A stretch of DNA of 64,000 nt from CAWUEZ02 sp963921355 (lineage in GTDB: Bacteria > Pseudomonadota > Alphaproteobacteria > Thalassobaculales > Thalassobaculaceae): NCBI GenBank assembly GCA_963921355.3, contig OZ001190.1:2666001-2730000 (forward strand), read 5' to 3'. Positions 7,483-14,676 of this stretch are shown one piece after another. The position numbers and the translations under genes are program-made. The stretch's first letter is position 1. Each line of letters starts with the position of its first letter. Below the pieces are notes generated by a model that was given only the letters and a program-made list of their open reading frames with translations, ran no database searches and was not told the DNA's origin.

Positions 7483-7559
7483 TCGAGCCGGACTATACCT
7501 GGACGCTAATCCTGCCCCCTCTATGGGTCGCGGTTATGACGTTAGCGTCAATCATCTAA
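7479..7559 (+). CDS. 26-aa hydrophobic peptide
   Basis: MIEPDYTWTLILPPLWVAV... Its ATG overlaps the DUF3310 stop (ATGA) and follows a strong AGGAGG. One predicted membrane segment covers most of the peptide. No homology claim. Confidence 0.45.
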   Translation: MIEPDYTWTLILPPLWVAVMTLASII

Positions 7560-7595
7560 ACCCACATACGTAGGCTTCAACCCTGGAGAAATATA

Positions 7596-7646
7596 ATGGA
7601 TATGATGCTGTTGCTGCTCGGCCTGCTCATGCAGGGGTCGGCCTGA
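7596..7646 (+). CDS. 16-aa hydrophobic peptide (doubtful)
   Basis: MDMMLLLLGLLMQGSA, with GGAGA about 6 nt upstream. Very short. Kept because of the ribosome binding site and its place just before the terminator that ends the replication block. Confidence 0.25.
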   Translation: MDMMLLLLGLLMQGSA

Positions 7647-7666
7647 TCGCCTCCTGACACCGACAC

Positions 7667-7695
7667 GGTGGGCCCTAACGGGGCTCACCTTTTTT
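7667..7695 (+). terminator. intrinsic terminator ending the replication block
   Basis: GGTGGGCC (7667-7674) pairs with GGCTCACC (7682-7689) over 8 bp with one G-U, followed by six T. It is the clearest intrinsic terminator in the phage half, and it directly abuts promoter P4, separating middle from late genes. Confidence 0.8.
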
Positions 7696-7719
7696 GGACA
7701 ACGAATGTCCCCCCTAGAA
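7696..7719 (+). promoter_or_regulatory. putative phage RNA polymerase promoter P4 (late genes)
   Basis: GGACAACGAATGTCC followed by CCCCTAGAA; begins at the last T of the preceding terminator. It is the only such motif in front of the long virion/lysis gene run, so it is likely the main late promoter. Confidence 0.8.
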
Positions 7720-7743
7720 CCCCCCCCTATCGGGAGCCCAATT

Positions 7744-7914
7744 ATGGATCACATCCCCCGACTTTCCGATGACCTCATTAACGACCTCGCGCAGATGTAC
7801 CTACCGCGCTGTAAGGGCGCGGACGAGAACGAGGCCCACCATCAAAGGTACGCCGGTAAGGTCGAACTCATTCAATCCCTCCTCATGATGTTGGAGGACC
7901 TAACCGAGGAATAG
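7744..7914 (+). CDS. small phage protein, 56 aa, unknown
   Basis: MDHIPRLSDDLINDLAQMYL..., acidic and helical. GGAG is 8 nt upstream of ATG 7744; the upstream in-frame start at 7705 would lie inside the promoter. First gene after P4, corresponding in place to T7 genes 6.5/6.7. No domain recognised. Confidence 0.6.
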   Translation: MDHIPRLSDDLINDLAQMYLPRCKGADENEAHHQRYAGKVELIQSLLMMLEDLTEE

Positions 7915-7917
7915 GAT

Positions 7918-8403
7918 ATGACTCGAAACCACGGACGTAATGCGTATCTGGCGCAACATTTCGGTATCGACCCTGGGGTCTTCGATGGGGCCGGCGGCTT
8001 TGTCCGAGAGGCCGGCCGATTGGGTCTCGATAGCGCCCACGTTGACGGCGTGATCGCCGCCTACGACCGCCTCTACGACCCAGTCTCCGGGGCTGCCCGA
8101 GCAGACAACCCCGCGGCCAACCAAACGGCCTCCCAGTTCCAGCCGATTATCGACCGATACGCCGGTCAGATCGAGGAACTGATGGGTCAGTTCACGGGTC
8201 TCCAGGAGACCTATGCGCGGGACATGGAGCAGCAGACCAACCTCGCCAACGCACTTCGCCAGCAGGTCCTTTTTGGCGGCGGCCCCGGTAGGCAGTCCGC
8301 AGGGGTGTCGCGGGCGAGGTACACGGGCGCCGGGCGGAACCGCCGGGGGCTTCTGGGTGGCGGCTCATCTGGCGACGGAACGCTTGGCGCTCAGTTGATC
8401 TGA
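7918..8403 (+). CDS. putative virion/ejection protein, 161 aa, T7 6.7/7.3 region
   Basis: MTRNHGRNAYLAQHFGIDP..., with a Gln-rich helical middle (residues 60-110) and a basic, glycine-rich end (NRRGLLGGGSSGDG). T7 gp6.7 and gp7.3, small ejected virion proteins, occupy this position, and gp7.3 also ends Gly/Ser-rich. This is position and composition, not demonstrable homology. A ribosome binding site (GAGG) precedes the ATG. Confidence 0.55.
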   Translation: MTRNHGRNAYLAQHFGIDPGVFDGAGGFVREAGRLGLDSAHVDGVIAAYDRLYDPVSGAARADNPAANQTASQFQPIIDRYAGQIEELMGQFTGLQETYARDMEQQTNLANALRQQVLFGGGPGRQSAGVSRARYTGAGRNRRGLLGGGSSGDGTLGAQLI

Positions 8404-8828
8404 TGGTGGACACCTGGGAACTCCTAGGTCTCCTCTCACGATCACCCCTCCACGCCAAGTACGGACCTGCGAGACTCCGCCGGAACTTCGAGGTCCCCGA
8501 GAAGCTGGGCAACATGCTCACCTTCAGGACCCCCCCCGGCCCCCTCGCGGGCGTCCTGACGTGGGCTGTAATGTCCGAGGAGGTCGAGGCTCGGTGGCTG
8601 TTAGGTAGCCCCCTTGAGCCCTCCGATTGGAACTCTGGCGACCGCCTTTGGTTCATCCAGTTCGTGGCCCCCTACGGGGGCGTCCACCGGATGATCAGGC
8701 AGGTCCGCCACAGTCCCCTTTTCCAGAACTTCAAGACCGCCCGGTGGGGGAGAGCCCACGCAGCCGGCGGCTTCATACGTATGGGAGTGGCCAACCGTGA
8801 GCTACCTAAAGCATCCGGCGTCGGGTGA
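8403..8828 (+). CDS. HlyC-like toxin-activating lysine acyltransferase family protein
   Basis: 141 aa. HlyC-type enzymes acylate lysines of RTX toxins. The family pattern is clear: LLSRSPLHAKYG holds the His (residue 17) corresponding to HlyC His23, and DWNSGDRLWFIQFVAPYGG matches HlyC DWTSGDRKWFIDWIAPFGD. The second catalytic residue (HlyC Asp92 in FIDW, by my count) is Gln here. The ATG overlaps the previous stop (TGATG). It is embedded in the virion gene run before the portal. No RTX toxin is encoded in the phage half, so the substrate is unknown; it may act on a virion or neighbouring phage protein. Confidence 0.8.
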   Translation: MVDTWELLGLLSRSPLHAKYGPARLRRNFEVPEKLGNMLTFRTPPGPLAGVLTWAVMSEEVEARWLLGSPLEPSDWNSGDRLWFIQFVAPYGGVHRMIRQVRHSPLFQNFKTARWGRAHAAGGFIRMGVANRELPKASGVG

Positions 8829-10104
8829 CGCCCACCTGGGCCTCTGGGCCTTCGCTCGCTTCGGAGACGAGAGTGGTAACGGCGGGGGAAACACCGACGA
8901 GGACCCTGACACGTTCTCCGGGTTTATGTCCGGCATCACAGAGAGAGACGTTAGTCGGGCTATAGCTGTAGCTGCGGTAACCGCCGCGGCCCCGGGGTTT
9001 GGCACCCTGGCGGCCCTGGGTGAAGCCGCCCGGGGATACGCTGAGGAAAACGGCATCCCTGTTGAGGACCCCACGACGAACGACTTCGAGGGTGGTGAGG
9101 AGTATGATACCCTGACGGATATGATGGCCGCCTTAGGCGGGGACGTCGACCTCGTCCTCTCGAACGACTTCACCAAGCGCATCGACAACCCCACGAACTA
9201 CGCCAACCGGCGCCGCCTCGTGGACATCTACCGGGGCCTTCAGGAGTCTAGCGAGGATGACCGGTACTGGGTCAGCGGCGACGATATGGAGTTCCTGCGG
9301 TCGATTGATCTAGACCGGTTCGACGGCCGCGACGGCCCCTTCGGGGTCAACAGCCGGCAGGGTATGGCGGCCATCGAGGACCTACTTAGGGACCCCGACT
9401 ACGCGCCCTACTCGGTGATCGACCGAAACTTCGGCGAGGCCGACGGGTTGAACCGGGCCCTGGCCCAGGAGTTCGACTTCCACGGTGAATTTCAGGATGG
9501 CGAGTTCGGTGAGTTCCGCGTCCAGCAGGACGAGCAGACTCAGGCCGAGATCTCCAGCTTCATCGACGATTGGTGGGGAGGGAACCGCGATCTGAACCGA
9601 GCCCTTGCGCTCGAGTTCGACTACGACGGCCGCTTCCGAGAAGGAGGCTTCAACCAGCACGTCGCCGAGCACGACATCCAATCGGAGGTCGATAGCTTCA
9701 TCGATGCGTTTAACGGCGGGGGGCCCGTCGACGCCCCTACGGTCTACGGATCGAGCGGCGATACGGCCCCCTGGACGTCAACGACCAACGCTGGGGCGGG
9801 GAACAGCTGGGGTGTCGGACTAACGGCTCCTGAAGGTGGGGCCCTGAGTAGTGGAAACTTCGACCTCTCAAGCGTCCTGAGTTTCCCTGAGATATCCATC
9901 CCAGAGATCGACCTGTCGTTCCTCGACGAGCCCGCTGACAACACTGTCATCGACGCCCAGGCTCAGGCCCGCGCTGATGCGTTGAAGGCCCAGCAGGATC
10001 GGGACGACATCCTGTCTCACGTCATCCATCTGAACTCGCCGCGCTTGCGGCGGAACATCGGGGTCTCCTACGACATCGGAGGCACCGGTCTCAACATACT
10101 GTGA
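8797..10104 (+). CDS. putative virion protein with internal duplication and gp7.3-like C-terminus, 435 aa
   Basis: GTG start with GGGAG 9 nt upstream, overlapping the acyltransferase gene by 32 nt. Residues about 209-254 and 267-310 are two copies of one ~45-residue unit (LNRALAQEFDFHGEF... and LNRALALEFDYDGRF..., each ending in SFIDDWWGG / SFIDAFNGG). A small hydrophobic Ala-rich stretch lies near residues 55-75. The end, VSYDIGGTGLNIL, resembles the T7 gp7.3 end VARSSGGGINI. It is probably an ejected or tail-associated protein. No enzymatic motif found. Confidence 0.6.
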   Translation: MSYLKHPASGDAHLGLWAFARFGDESGNGGGNTDEDPDTFSGFMSGITERDVSRAIAVAAVTAAAPGFGTLAALGEAARGYAEENGIPVEDPTTNDFEGGEEYDTLTDMMAALGGDVDLVLSNDFTKRIDNPTNYANRRRLVDIYRGLQESSEDDRYWVSGDDMEFLRSIDLDRFDGRDGPFGVNSRQGMAAIEDLLRDPDYAPYSVIDRNFGEADGLNRALAQEFDFHGEFQDGEFGEFRVQQDEQTQAEISSFIDDWWGGNRDLNRALALEFDYDGRFREGGFNQHVAEHDIQSEVDSFIDAFNGGGPVDAPTVYGSSGDTAPWTSTTNAGAGNSWGVGLTAPEGGALSSGNFDLSSVLSFPEISIPEIDLSFLDEPADNTVIDAQAQARADALKAQQDRDDILSHVIHLNSPRLRRNIGVSYDIGGTGLNIL

Positions 10105-11573
10105 GGACCATGCAACAGACTGCTAAGGCCCGGTACGAGGCCCTACTGCCCCACCGCGAGCAGTTCCTGGCGCGAGCACGCCGCTGCGCGGAACTGTCTG
10201 TCCCGTCCCTGTTACCCCCTGAGGGTTTCACGGGGTTCGGTCAAGCGCGCCTCCCTGAGCCCTACCAGGGCCTAGGCGCTGAGGCTGTGATCAACCTGTC
10301 ATCCCGACTCCTGATGTCCCTACTCCCGCCGGGTCAGAAGTTCTTTCGCCTCGCTGTCCCGGCTGAAACGCTGGTCCAGGCTGGGGAGGACGAGGAGGCC
10401 CCTGAGATCACCACCGGCCTCGCTAAGGCCGAGGACATCATGCAGTCCGAGATCGATCGGTCCGGGTGGCGCCAGCCGACTAACCTGGCGCTCCAGCTTC
10501 TGACCGCCACGGGGAACGCCTTGGAATACCTGGGCCCGGACAACCGGCTCCGCGTATGGCGTCTCGACCAGTATGTCTGCGTCCGCGACGGATCCGGGAA
10601 CGTGATCGAGCTGGTCATCCAGCAGAAGATGCACCCGTCCCAGCTTCCCCAACAGGCCCGGACCCTGACGACCGTCAAGGATACCGACCCGTCCGCCAAG
10701 GTGGAGCTGTATACGTGGCTCCGAAAGGCCAGTAACGGCTACCGCGTGGTGCAGCAGATCGAGGACAAGGACGTCCCCGGATCCCGTGGCGTCTTCCAGC
10801 GGAACCCCTTCAATGTCCTGCGGTGGAACTCCGTACCGAGCGAGAGCTACGGTCGGGGGAAGATCGAGGAGCATCTGGCGGACTTCGTCGCCCTCGATCG
10901 GATGACCCAGTCGGTCATCGAGGGGGCCGAGATGGCGTCCAAGCACCTGACCCGGGTGACGCCCAGCGCGCCCCAGGCAAAGCAGATCGAGCGAAAGCTG
11001 ACCGAGGCATCCTCCGGAGACATCGTGATGGCCGAGGAGGGGGACATCGGCCTCCTCCAGTTCGCCAACATCCCCGGGATCCAGGTGGTCTCCGCGGAGA
11101 TCGCCCGGCTGGAGCAGCGGCTCGCCCGCGCCTTTCTGATGACCTCCTCGATCCAGCGGGATGCCGAGCGGGTCACCGCCTATGAACTGTCGCTCATGGC
11201 TCAGGAGCTTGAGGGCACCCTCGGGGGTGTCTACTCGATGCTCGCCGACGAACTCCAGCGGGAGCGCGTCGTGACCTTGATCGAGAACATGCAAGCAACC
11301 GGCAAGCTCCCTCCGTTCGACGAGCAGATGGCAGCCCCCGTGATCACGACCGGCCTCGAAGCGCTTGGGCGCAGCCAGGACGTGGCCAAGGCGCTGCAGG
11401 CTCTCGACGTCGCCCGGAACCATGACCCCAGGGTCACCGAGGACTGGGACTTCGCATACCTCGGGAAGATCCTGATGAATGGTCTGGATCTACCCGGGGG
11501 GATCCTCCCTGCCGAGGTCGCCCAGCGGCGGCGCCGGGAGCAGGAGATCCAGCGGGCCGCCATGTCGCGATAG
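10101..11573 (+). CDS. head-tail connector (portal) protein, T7 gp8-like
   Basis: 490-aa portal subunit forming the dodecameric DNA entry channel. The N-terminus RYEALLPHREQFLARARRCA and SLLPPEGFTG are typical of gp8, as is the C-terminal Glu/Arg helical region after residue 400. T7 gp8 is 536 aa. GTG 10101 overlaps the previous stop (GTGA); ATG 10110 is the alternative, but its GAGGA lies too close. Confidence 0.92.
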   Translation: MRTMQQTAKARYEALLPHREQFLARARRCAELSVPSLLPPEGFTGFGQARLPEPYQGLGAEAVINLSSRLLMSLLPPGQKFFRLAVPAETLVQAGEDEEAPEITTGLAKAEDIMQSEIDRSGWRQPTNLALQLLTATGNALEYLGPDNRLRVWRLDQYVCVRDGSGNVIELVIQQKMHPSQLPQQARTLTTVKDTDPSAKVELYTWLRKASNGYRVVQQIEDKDVPGSRGVFQRNPFNVLRWNSVPSESYGRGKIEEHLADFVALDRMTQSVIEGAEMASKHLTRVTPSAPQAKQIERKLTEASSGDIVMAEEGDIGLLQFANIPGIQVVSAEIARLEQRLARAFLMTSSIQRDAERVTAYELSLMAQELEGTLGGVYSMLADELQRERVVTLIENMQATGKLPPFDEQMAAPVITTGLEALGRSQDVAKALQALDVARNHDPRVTEDWDFAYLGKILMNGLDLPGGILPAEVAQRRRREQEIQRAAMSR

Positions 11574-11604
11574 CGCCGCTCAACCACCCATCTGATGAGG
11601 TATC

Positions 11605-12387
11605 ATGACCGATCAAGCGAACCCCGCGGTCCCCGCGGGTGAAACCGTCGAGGCTCCCGTAAAGGGATCTCAGGAGTACGTGCAGCAGATGGCTGCGAAG
11701 TACGAGAACCAGGGACAGGCCGTCGGCAGCCCCGCATCTATCCCCCTGAAGCCGGAAGGCGGGCACGACAAGTTCTACGACGCCAAGACCGGCGCGTACA
11801 ACTGGGATGCCCACAAGCAGGAGCAGGCGTGGCAGCAGCAGCAGAAGCAGGCTAACACCGCTGACAGCTTCATCGACACACCGGCGGAAGTTCCGGAGGT
11901 GAAGATTGGCGAGGGGCTGGACCAGTACGCCCGGGCCGTTGCGGCCGGCGATCGGGCTGCCTCTCAGAAGATCGCTCAGTCGCTCCTGACGGCCGGTGTG
12001 ACCCGCGTGACCCTGGAGATGCAGTTCAACTCCGTACGGAACCTGCAGGCCAGTAAGAGGGCTGAGGTGATCGGCTACGCGGGCGGTGAGCAGGCGGCTG
12101 AGGCCATGAAGGTTTGGGTCGCCAATAACCTCCAGCCGGAGGAGGCCGACCAGTACAGGGCCGCCCTCGGCGGTGATAACTGGAAGATGGCGATCGATAG
12201 CCTGAAGTCCCGTATGGGCACCACCCCGGCCATCAATATGGACGGCGGTAGCGGTCCCGACGGGTCCGCGGCTGGCTTCGCCTCGATCCAGGAGCAGACA
12301 GCCGCAATGCGCGACCCTCGTTATCGTAAGGATCCGGCCTATCGGGCCCAGGTGATCAGCCGCGTGGCGGCCTCGCCAAGCTTCTAA
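11605..12387 (+). CDS. capsid assembly scaffolding protein, T7 gp9-like
   Basis: 260 aa, acidic, Gln-rich and largely helical. The C-terminal FASIQEQTAAMRDPRYRKDP block is the conserved coat-binding helix pair of gp9 scaffolds. TGAGG precedes the ATG by 6 nt. It lies between portal and major capsid, as in T7. Confidence 0.88.
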   Translation: MTDQANPAVPAGETVEAPVKGSQEYVQQMAAKYENQGQAVGSPASIPLKPEGGHDKFYDAKTGAYNWDAHKQEQAWQQQQKQANTADSFIDTPAEVPEVKIGEGLDQYARAVAAGDRAASQKIAQSLLTAGVTRVTLEMQFNSVRNLQASKRAEVIGYAGGEQAAEAMKVWVANNLQPEEADQYRAALGGDNWKMAIDSLKSRMGTTPAINMDGGSGPDGSAAGFASIQEQTAAMRDPRYRKDPAYRAQVISRVAASPSF

Positions 12388-12415
12388 AGGCCTGAGACAG
12401 TCCGACACATCGTTA

Positions 12416-12481
12416 ACCCCGGTACCGCCTCTGCTTAGCACGCGGCCGGGGTCATTACCCGCCCGGGCCGACCACCCGGGC
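12416..12481 (+). promoter_or_regulatory. two stable hairpins in the scaffold-capsid gap
   Basis: ACCCCGG (12416-12422) pairs with CCGGGGT (12446-12452), and GCCCGGG (12461-12467) with CCCGGGC (12475-12481). There is no T run, so they look more like RNA processing or stability elements than terminators (inference). The rest of 12,388-12,600 shows no gene. Confidence 0.5.
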
Positions 12482-12614
12482 AAACAGGTCTGGACCACGT
12501 GAGAAGACGGCCGGTCAGCCAGAAACTCGCAACGGTCCCGCCTGGGACAACCGGGCCCGCCAGTGGGGCGCCCTACGGGGAGAACCCTGCGCCGTGCGTG
12601 AACCCGTGAGGCCG

Positions 12615-12670
12615 AAGTGCAGCAACTGGTCTCTGGACACAGAGGCTACCTACATCACTCCTCTGCACTT
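12615..12670 (+). promoter_or_regulatory. stem-loop in the capsid mRNA leader, abutting the ribosome binding site
   Basis: AAGTGCAG (12615-12622) is perfectly complementary to CTGCACTT (12663-12670) and encloses a second hairpin CTCTG-GACA-CAGAG. AGGAG (12671-12675) starts at the next base. This may stabilise the capsid mRNA or serve as an RNase III-type site as in T7; not testable from sequence alone. Confidence 0.5.
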
Positions 12671-12682
12671 AGGAGAATAACA

Positions 12683-13678
12683 ATGGCATTTGGTGACAAC
12701 TCCAATCCGGCCCGGATTGGTCAGAACGTGGGTGGCGGCGACGACCGCGCCCTGTTCCTGAAAGTTTTCGGTGGTGAGGTCCTGACGGCGTTCCAGGAGC
12801 GCGTCCTGACCCTGGACAAGCATATGGTCCAGACTATCTCCAGCGGTAAGTCCGCCCAGTTCCCGAAAACCTGGAAAGCCAACGCTGAGTACCTGACAGC
12901 TGGTCAGGAAATGCTCGGCGGTGACATCGACACCTCGGAAGTGAACATCAACATCGACGGCCTGATGGTCGCCCACACCGAGATCTTCGACCTCGACAGC
13001 AAAATGTCGCACTTCGAAGTGACCGGTGAGTTCAGCGCCGAGCTGGGCCGCGCCCTGGCCCGCGCCTTCGACCGGAACGTCATGCGCTCCATCGTCCAGG
13101 CCGCTCGTCTCCCGGCGACCGCGGGCTGGAACAACGCCGGTAACATCATCGAGAACGCGGCCCTGGTCGCGAACCCGACGACCGACGCTCAGAAGCTGGC
13201 GTGGTTCAACGCGATCCTGGAAGCCAACGAAGCCCTATTCTCGAAGGACGTCCCCGAAGACGCCTCGCGGTACATGGTCGTGCCGAAAGCGGTCTTCAAC
13301 GGCATCCGGTACGCCAAAGACGGCGGCCACTACCTGGTCTCCAACCGCGAATTCTCGGCCGCCAACTACGGCGTCGAGAACGTGAAGGAAGTTCTGGAGA
13401 TCGATGGCGTCATGGTGATGCCGCAGCGGACCCTGCCGAACACCGATGAGTCGAGCGACAGCTCGGTCTACTCGGGCTACCAGGCTGACTACAGCACCAC
13501 GACCGGTATCCTGTGGTGCCCGCAGGCCGTCGGCACCGTGAAGCTGATGGACGTCGCCCTGGAGAACACCCGGGACGTCCGCCGCCAGTCCGACTTCTTC
13601 GTCGGGAAACAGGCCGTCGGCACCGGCCCGCTCCGCCAGGAGTGCGCGGTTGAGTTCCGTACCGGCGCCCCCGCCTAA
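12683..13678 (+). CDS. major capsid protein, T7 gp10A-like
   Basis: 331 aa, HK97-fold coat protein. MAFGDNSNPARIGQ, the FERVLTLDKH-like GEVLTAFQERVLTLDKHM segment, GKSAQFPKTWK, and RNVMRSIVQAAR in the middle are characteristic of the gp10 family. Strong AGGAG 7 nt before ATG 12683; in-frame starts upstream would run through the leader stem-loop. Codon usage is notably GC-ending, as expected for the most highly expressed gene. Confidence 0.92.
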   Translation: MAFGDNSNPARIGQNVGGGDDRALFLKVFGGEVLTAFQERVLTLDKHMVQTISSGKSAQFPKTWKANAEYLTAGQEMLGGDIDTSEVNINIDGLMVAHTEIFDLDSKMSHFEVTGEFSAELGRALARAFDRNVMRSIVQAARLPATAGWNNAGNIIENAALVANPTTDAQKLAWFNAILEANEALFSKDVPEDASRYMVVPKAVFNGIRYAKDGGHYLVSNREFSAANYGVENVKEVLEIDGVMVMPQRTLPNTDESSDSSVYSGYQADYSTTTGILWCPQAVGTVKLMDVALENTRDVRRQSDFFVGKQAVGTGPLRQECAVEFRTGAPA

Positions 13679-13715
13679 TCGGGCAGCGCATAACGGACGC
13701 ATCTAGGAATGGCTG

Positions 13716-13739
13716 GGAAGGACCCTCAGGGGCCCTTCC
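13716..13739 (+). terminator. hairpin after the capsid gene (T7 T-phi position)
   Basis: GGAAGG (13716-13721) pairs with CCTTCC (13734-13739), with inner CCC/GGG pairs. No T run follows. T7 has its main terminator here, allowing partial readthrough to the tail genes. The remaining 13,740-14,048 is GC-rich without a supported gene; a second GGGCCC-CAA-GGGCCC hairpin ends at about 14,041. Confidence 0.45.
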
Positions 13740-14059
13740 TGGTCACCCCTGGACCCCCTATAGGATCCCCACTGGGGCCTGACGGGGCTCACACGACTCC
13801 CCCGGGCCGGCGAGCCCGCCCACCTAACGAGTTTCCTATAAGCTGGCTGCGCCTGGCCGCCCCGCGATGCCTAAAGGTATCTCGACGGGCGCCGGACTGC
13901 GCGCCGCCGGCGGTCCTACGGAGCGACGGGTCGATCCTAAATAAGGACGACACCTGGCGCCGCGGCCGCCGCCGATCCCACGAGCTGCCCCCATGTTGGG
14001 TGGGGCGGTACACTGCAACCCTCTAGGGCCCCAAGGGCCCCCCTTTCCGGAGGATGACC

Positions 14060-14650
14060 ATGACCATGACAAAGCTGGAGGCGGTGAACATCGCGCTCGA
14101 CGCCATCGGTGAAGAAGCGGTCAACAGCCTGGCCTCCGCAACGGCCGACGCGGAGAGTGCCGAGCGGATGCTGGATGAGGCCAAACGTGAAGTGCTGTCT
14201 CAGGGCTGGGGCTTCAACACCCGGACCATCTACCTGACGCTGGACGTTGACGGACGCTTCGTAGTCCCCGGCAACGCCCTGAGCGTCGTCACAACGGGGC
14301 CGCACGCCCTCTTCGACGTCGTTGTCGATGGTGGCTACCTCCTCAACAAATACACCAACTCGACCGTCTGGGGATCCCCTAACAAGATCCAGGTCGAGAT
14401 CGTCTACGACCGAGATTTTGAGGTCCTCCCCTACACCCTCAGCAACTACATCGCCCGGTACAACGCCGTCCGCTTCCAGAAGCGGGCCCTTGGGTCTATC
14501 TCTCGGAACAGCCTGGCGTACCAGGACCTCATGGACGCCAAGGCGATCGCCCTGGCCGACGACAACATCAAGCGTGGCGACAGTATGATCTGGGGTAACT
14601 CCGGAAGCGCCGAGGCTATGTATCGCCGCAACCGCTTCACCGGGCGCTGA
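14060..14650 (+). CDS. tail tubular protein A, T7 gp11-like
   Basis: 196-aa gatekeeper ring below the portal. KLEAVNIALDAIGE, AKREVLSQGWGFNT and the IARYNAVRFQKRALGS region are standard for this family. Three in-frame ATGs occur at 14054, 14060 and 14066; GGAGG at 14049-14053 is best spaced for 14060. Confidence 0.9.
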   Translation: MTMTKLEAVNIALDAIGEEAVNSLASATADAESAERMLDEAKREVLSQGWGFNTRTIYLTLDVDGRFVVPGNALSVVTTGPHALFDVVVDGGYLLNKYTNSTVWGSPNKIQVEIVYDRDFEVLPYTLSNYIARYNAVRFQKRALGSISRNSLAYQDLMDAKAIALADDNIKRGDSMIWGNSGSAEAMYRRNRFTGR

Positions 14651-14676
14651 CTTAGCTTGTGGGAAAGGAGTGACCG

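Noticed and set aside
12548..12570. Possible sixth phage promoter (GGGACAACCGGGCCC) before the capsid gene
   Set aside because: Only the GGACAAC heptamer matches; the rest of the block, invariant in the other five copies, is absent.
13709..14026. 105-codon open frame in the gap after the capsid gene
   Set aside because: The AGG before the ATG is too close, composition is Pro/Arg-rich without any motif, and it covers the hairpin expected at this position. GC-rich DNA often shows such frames.
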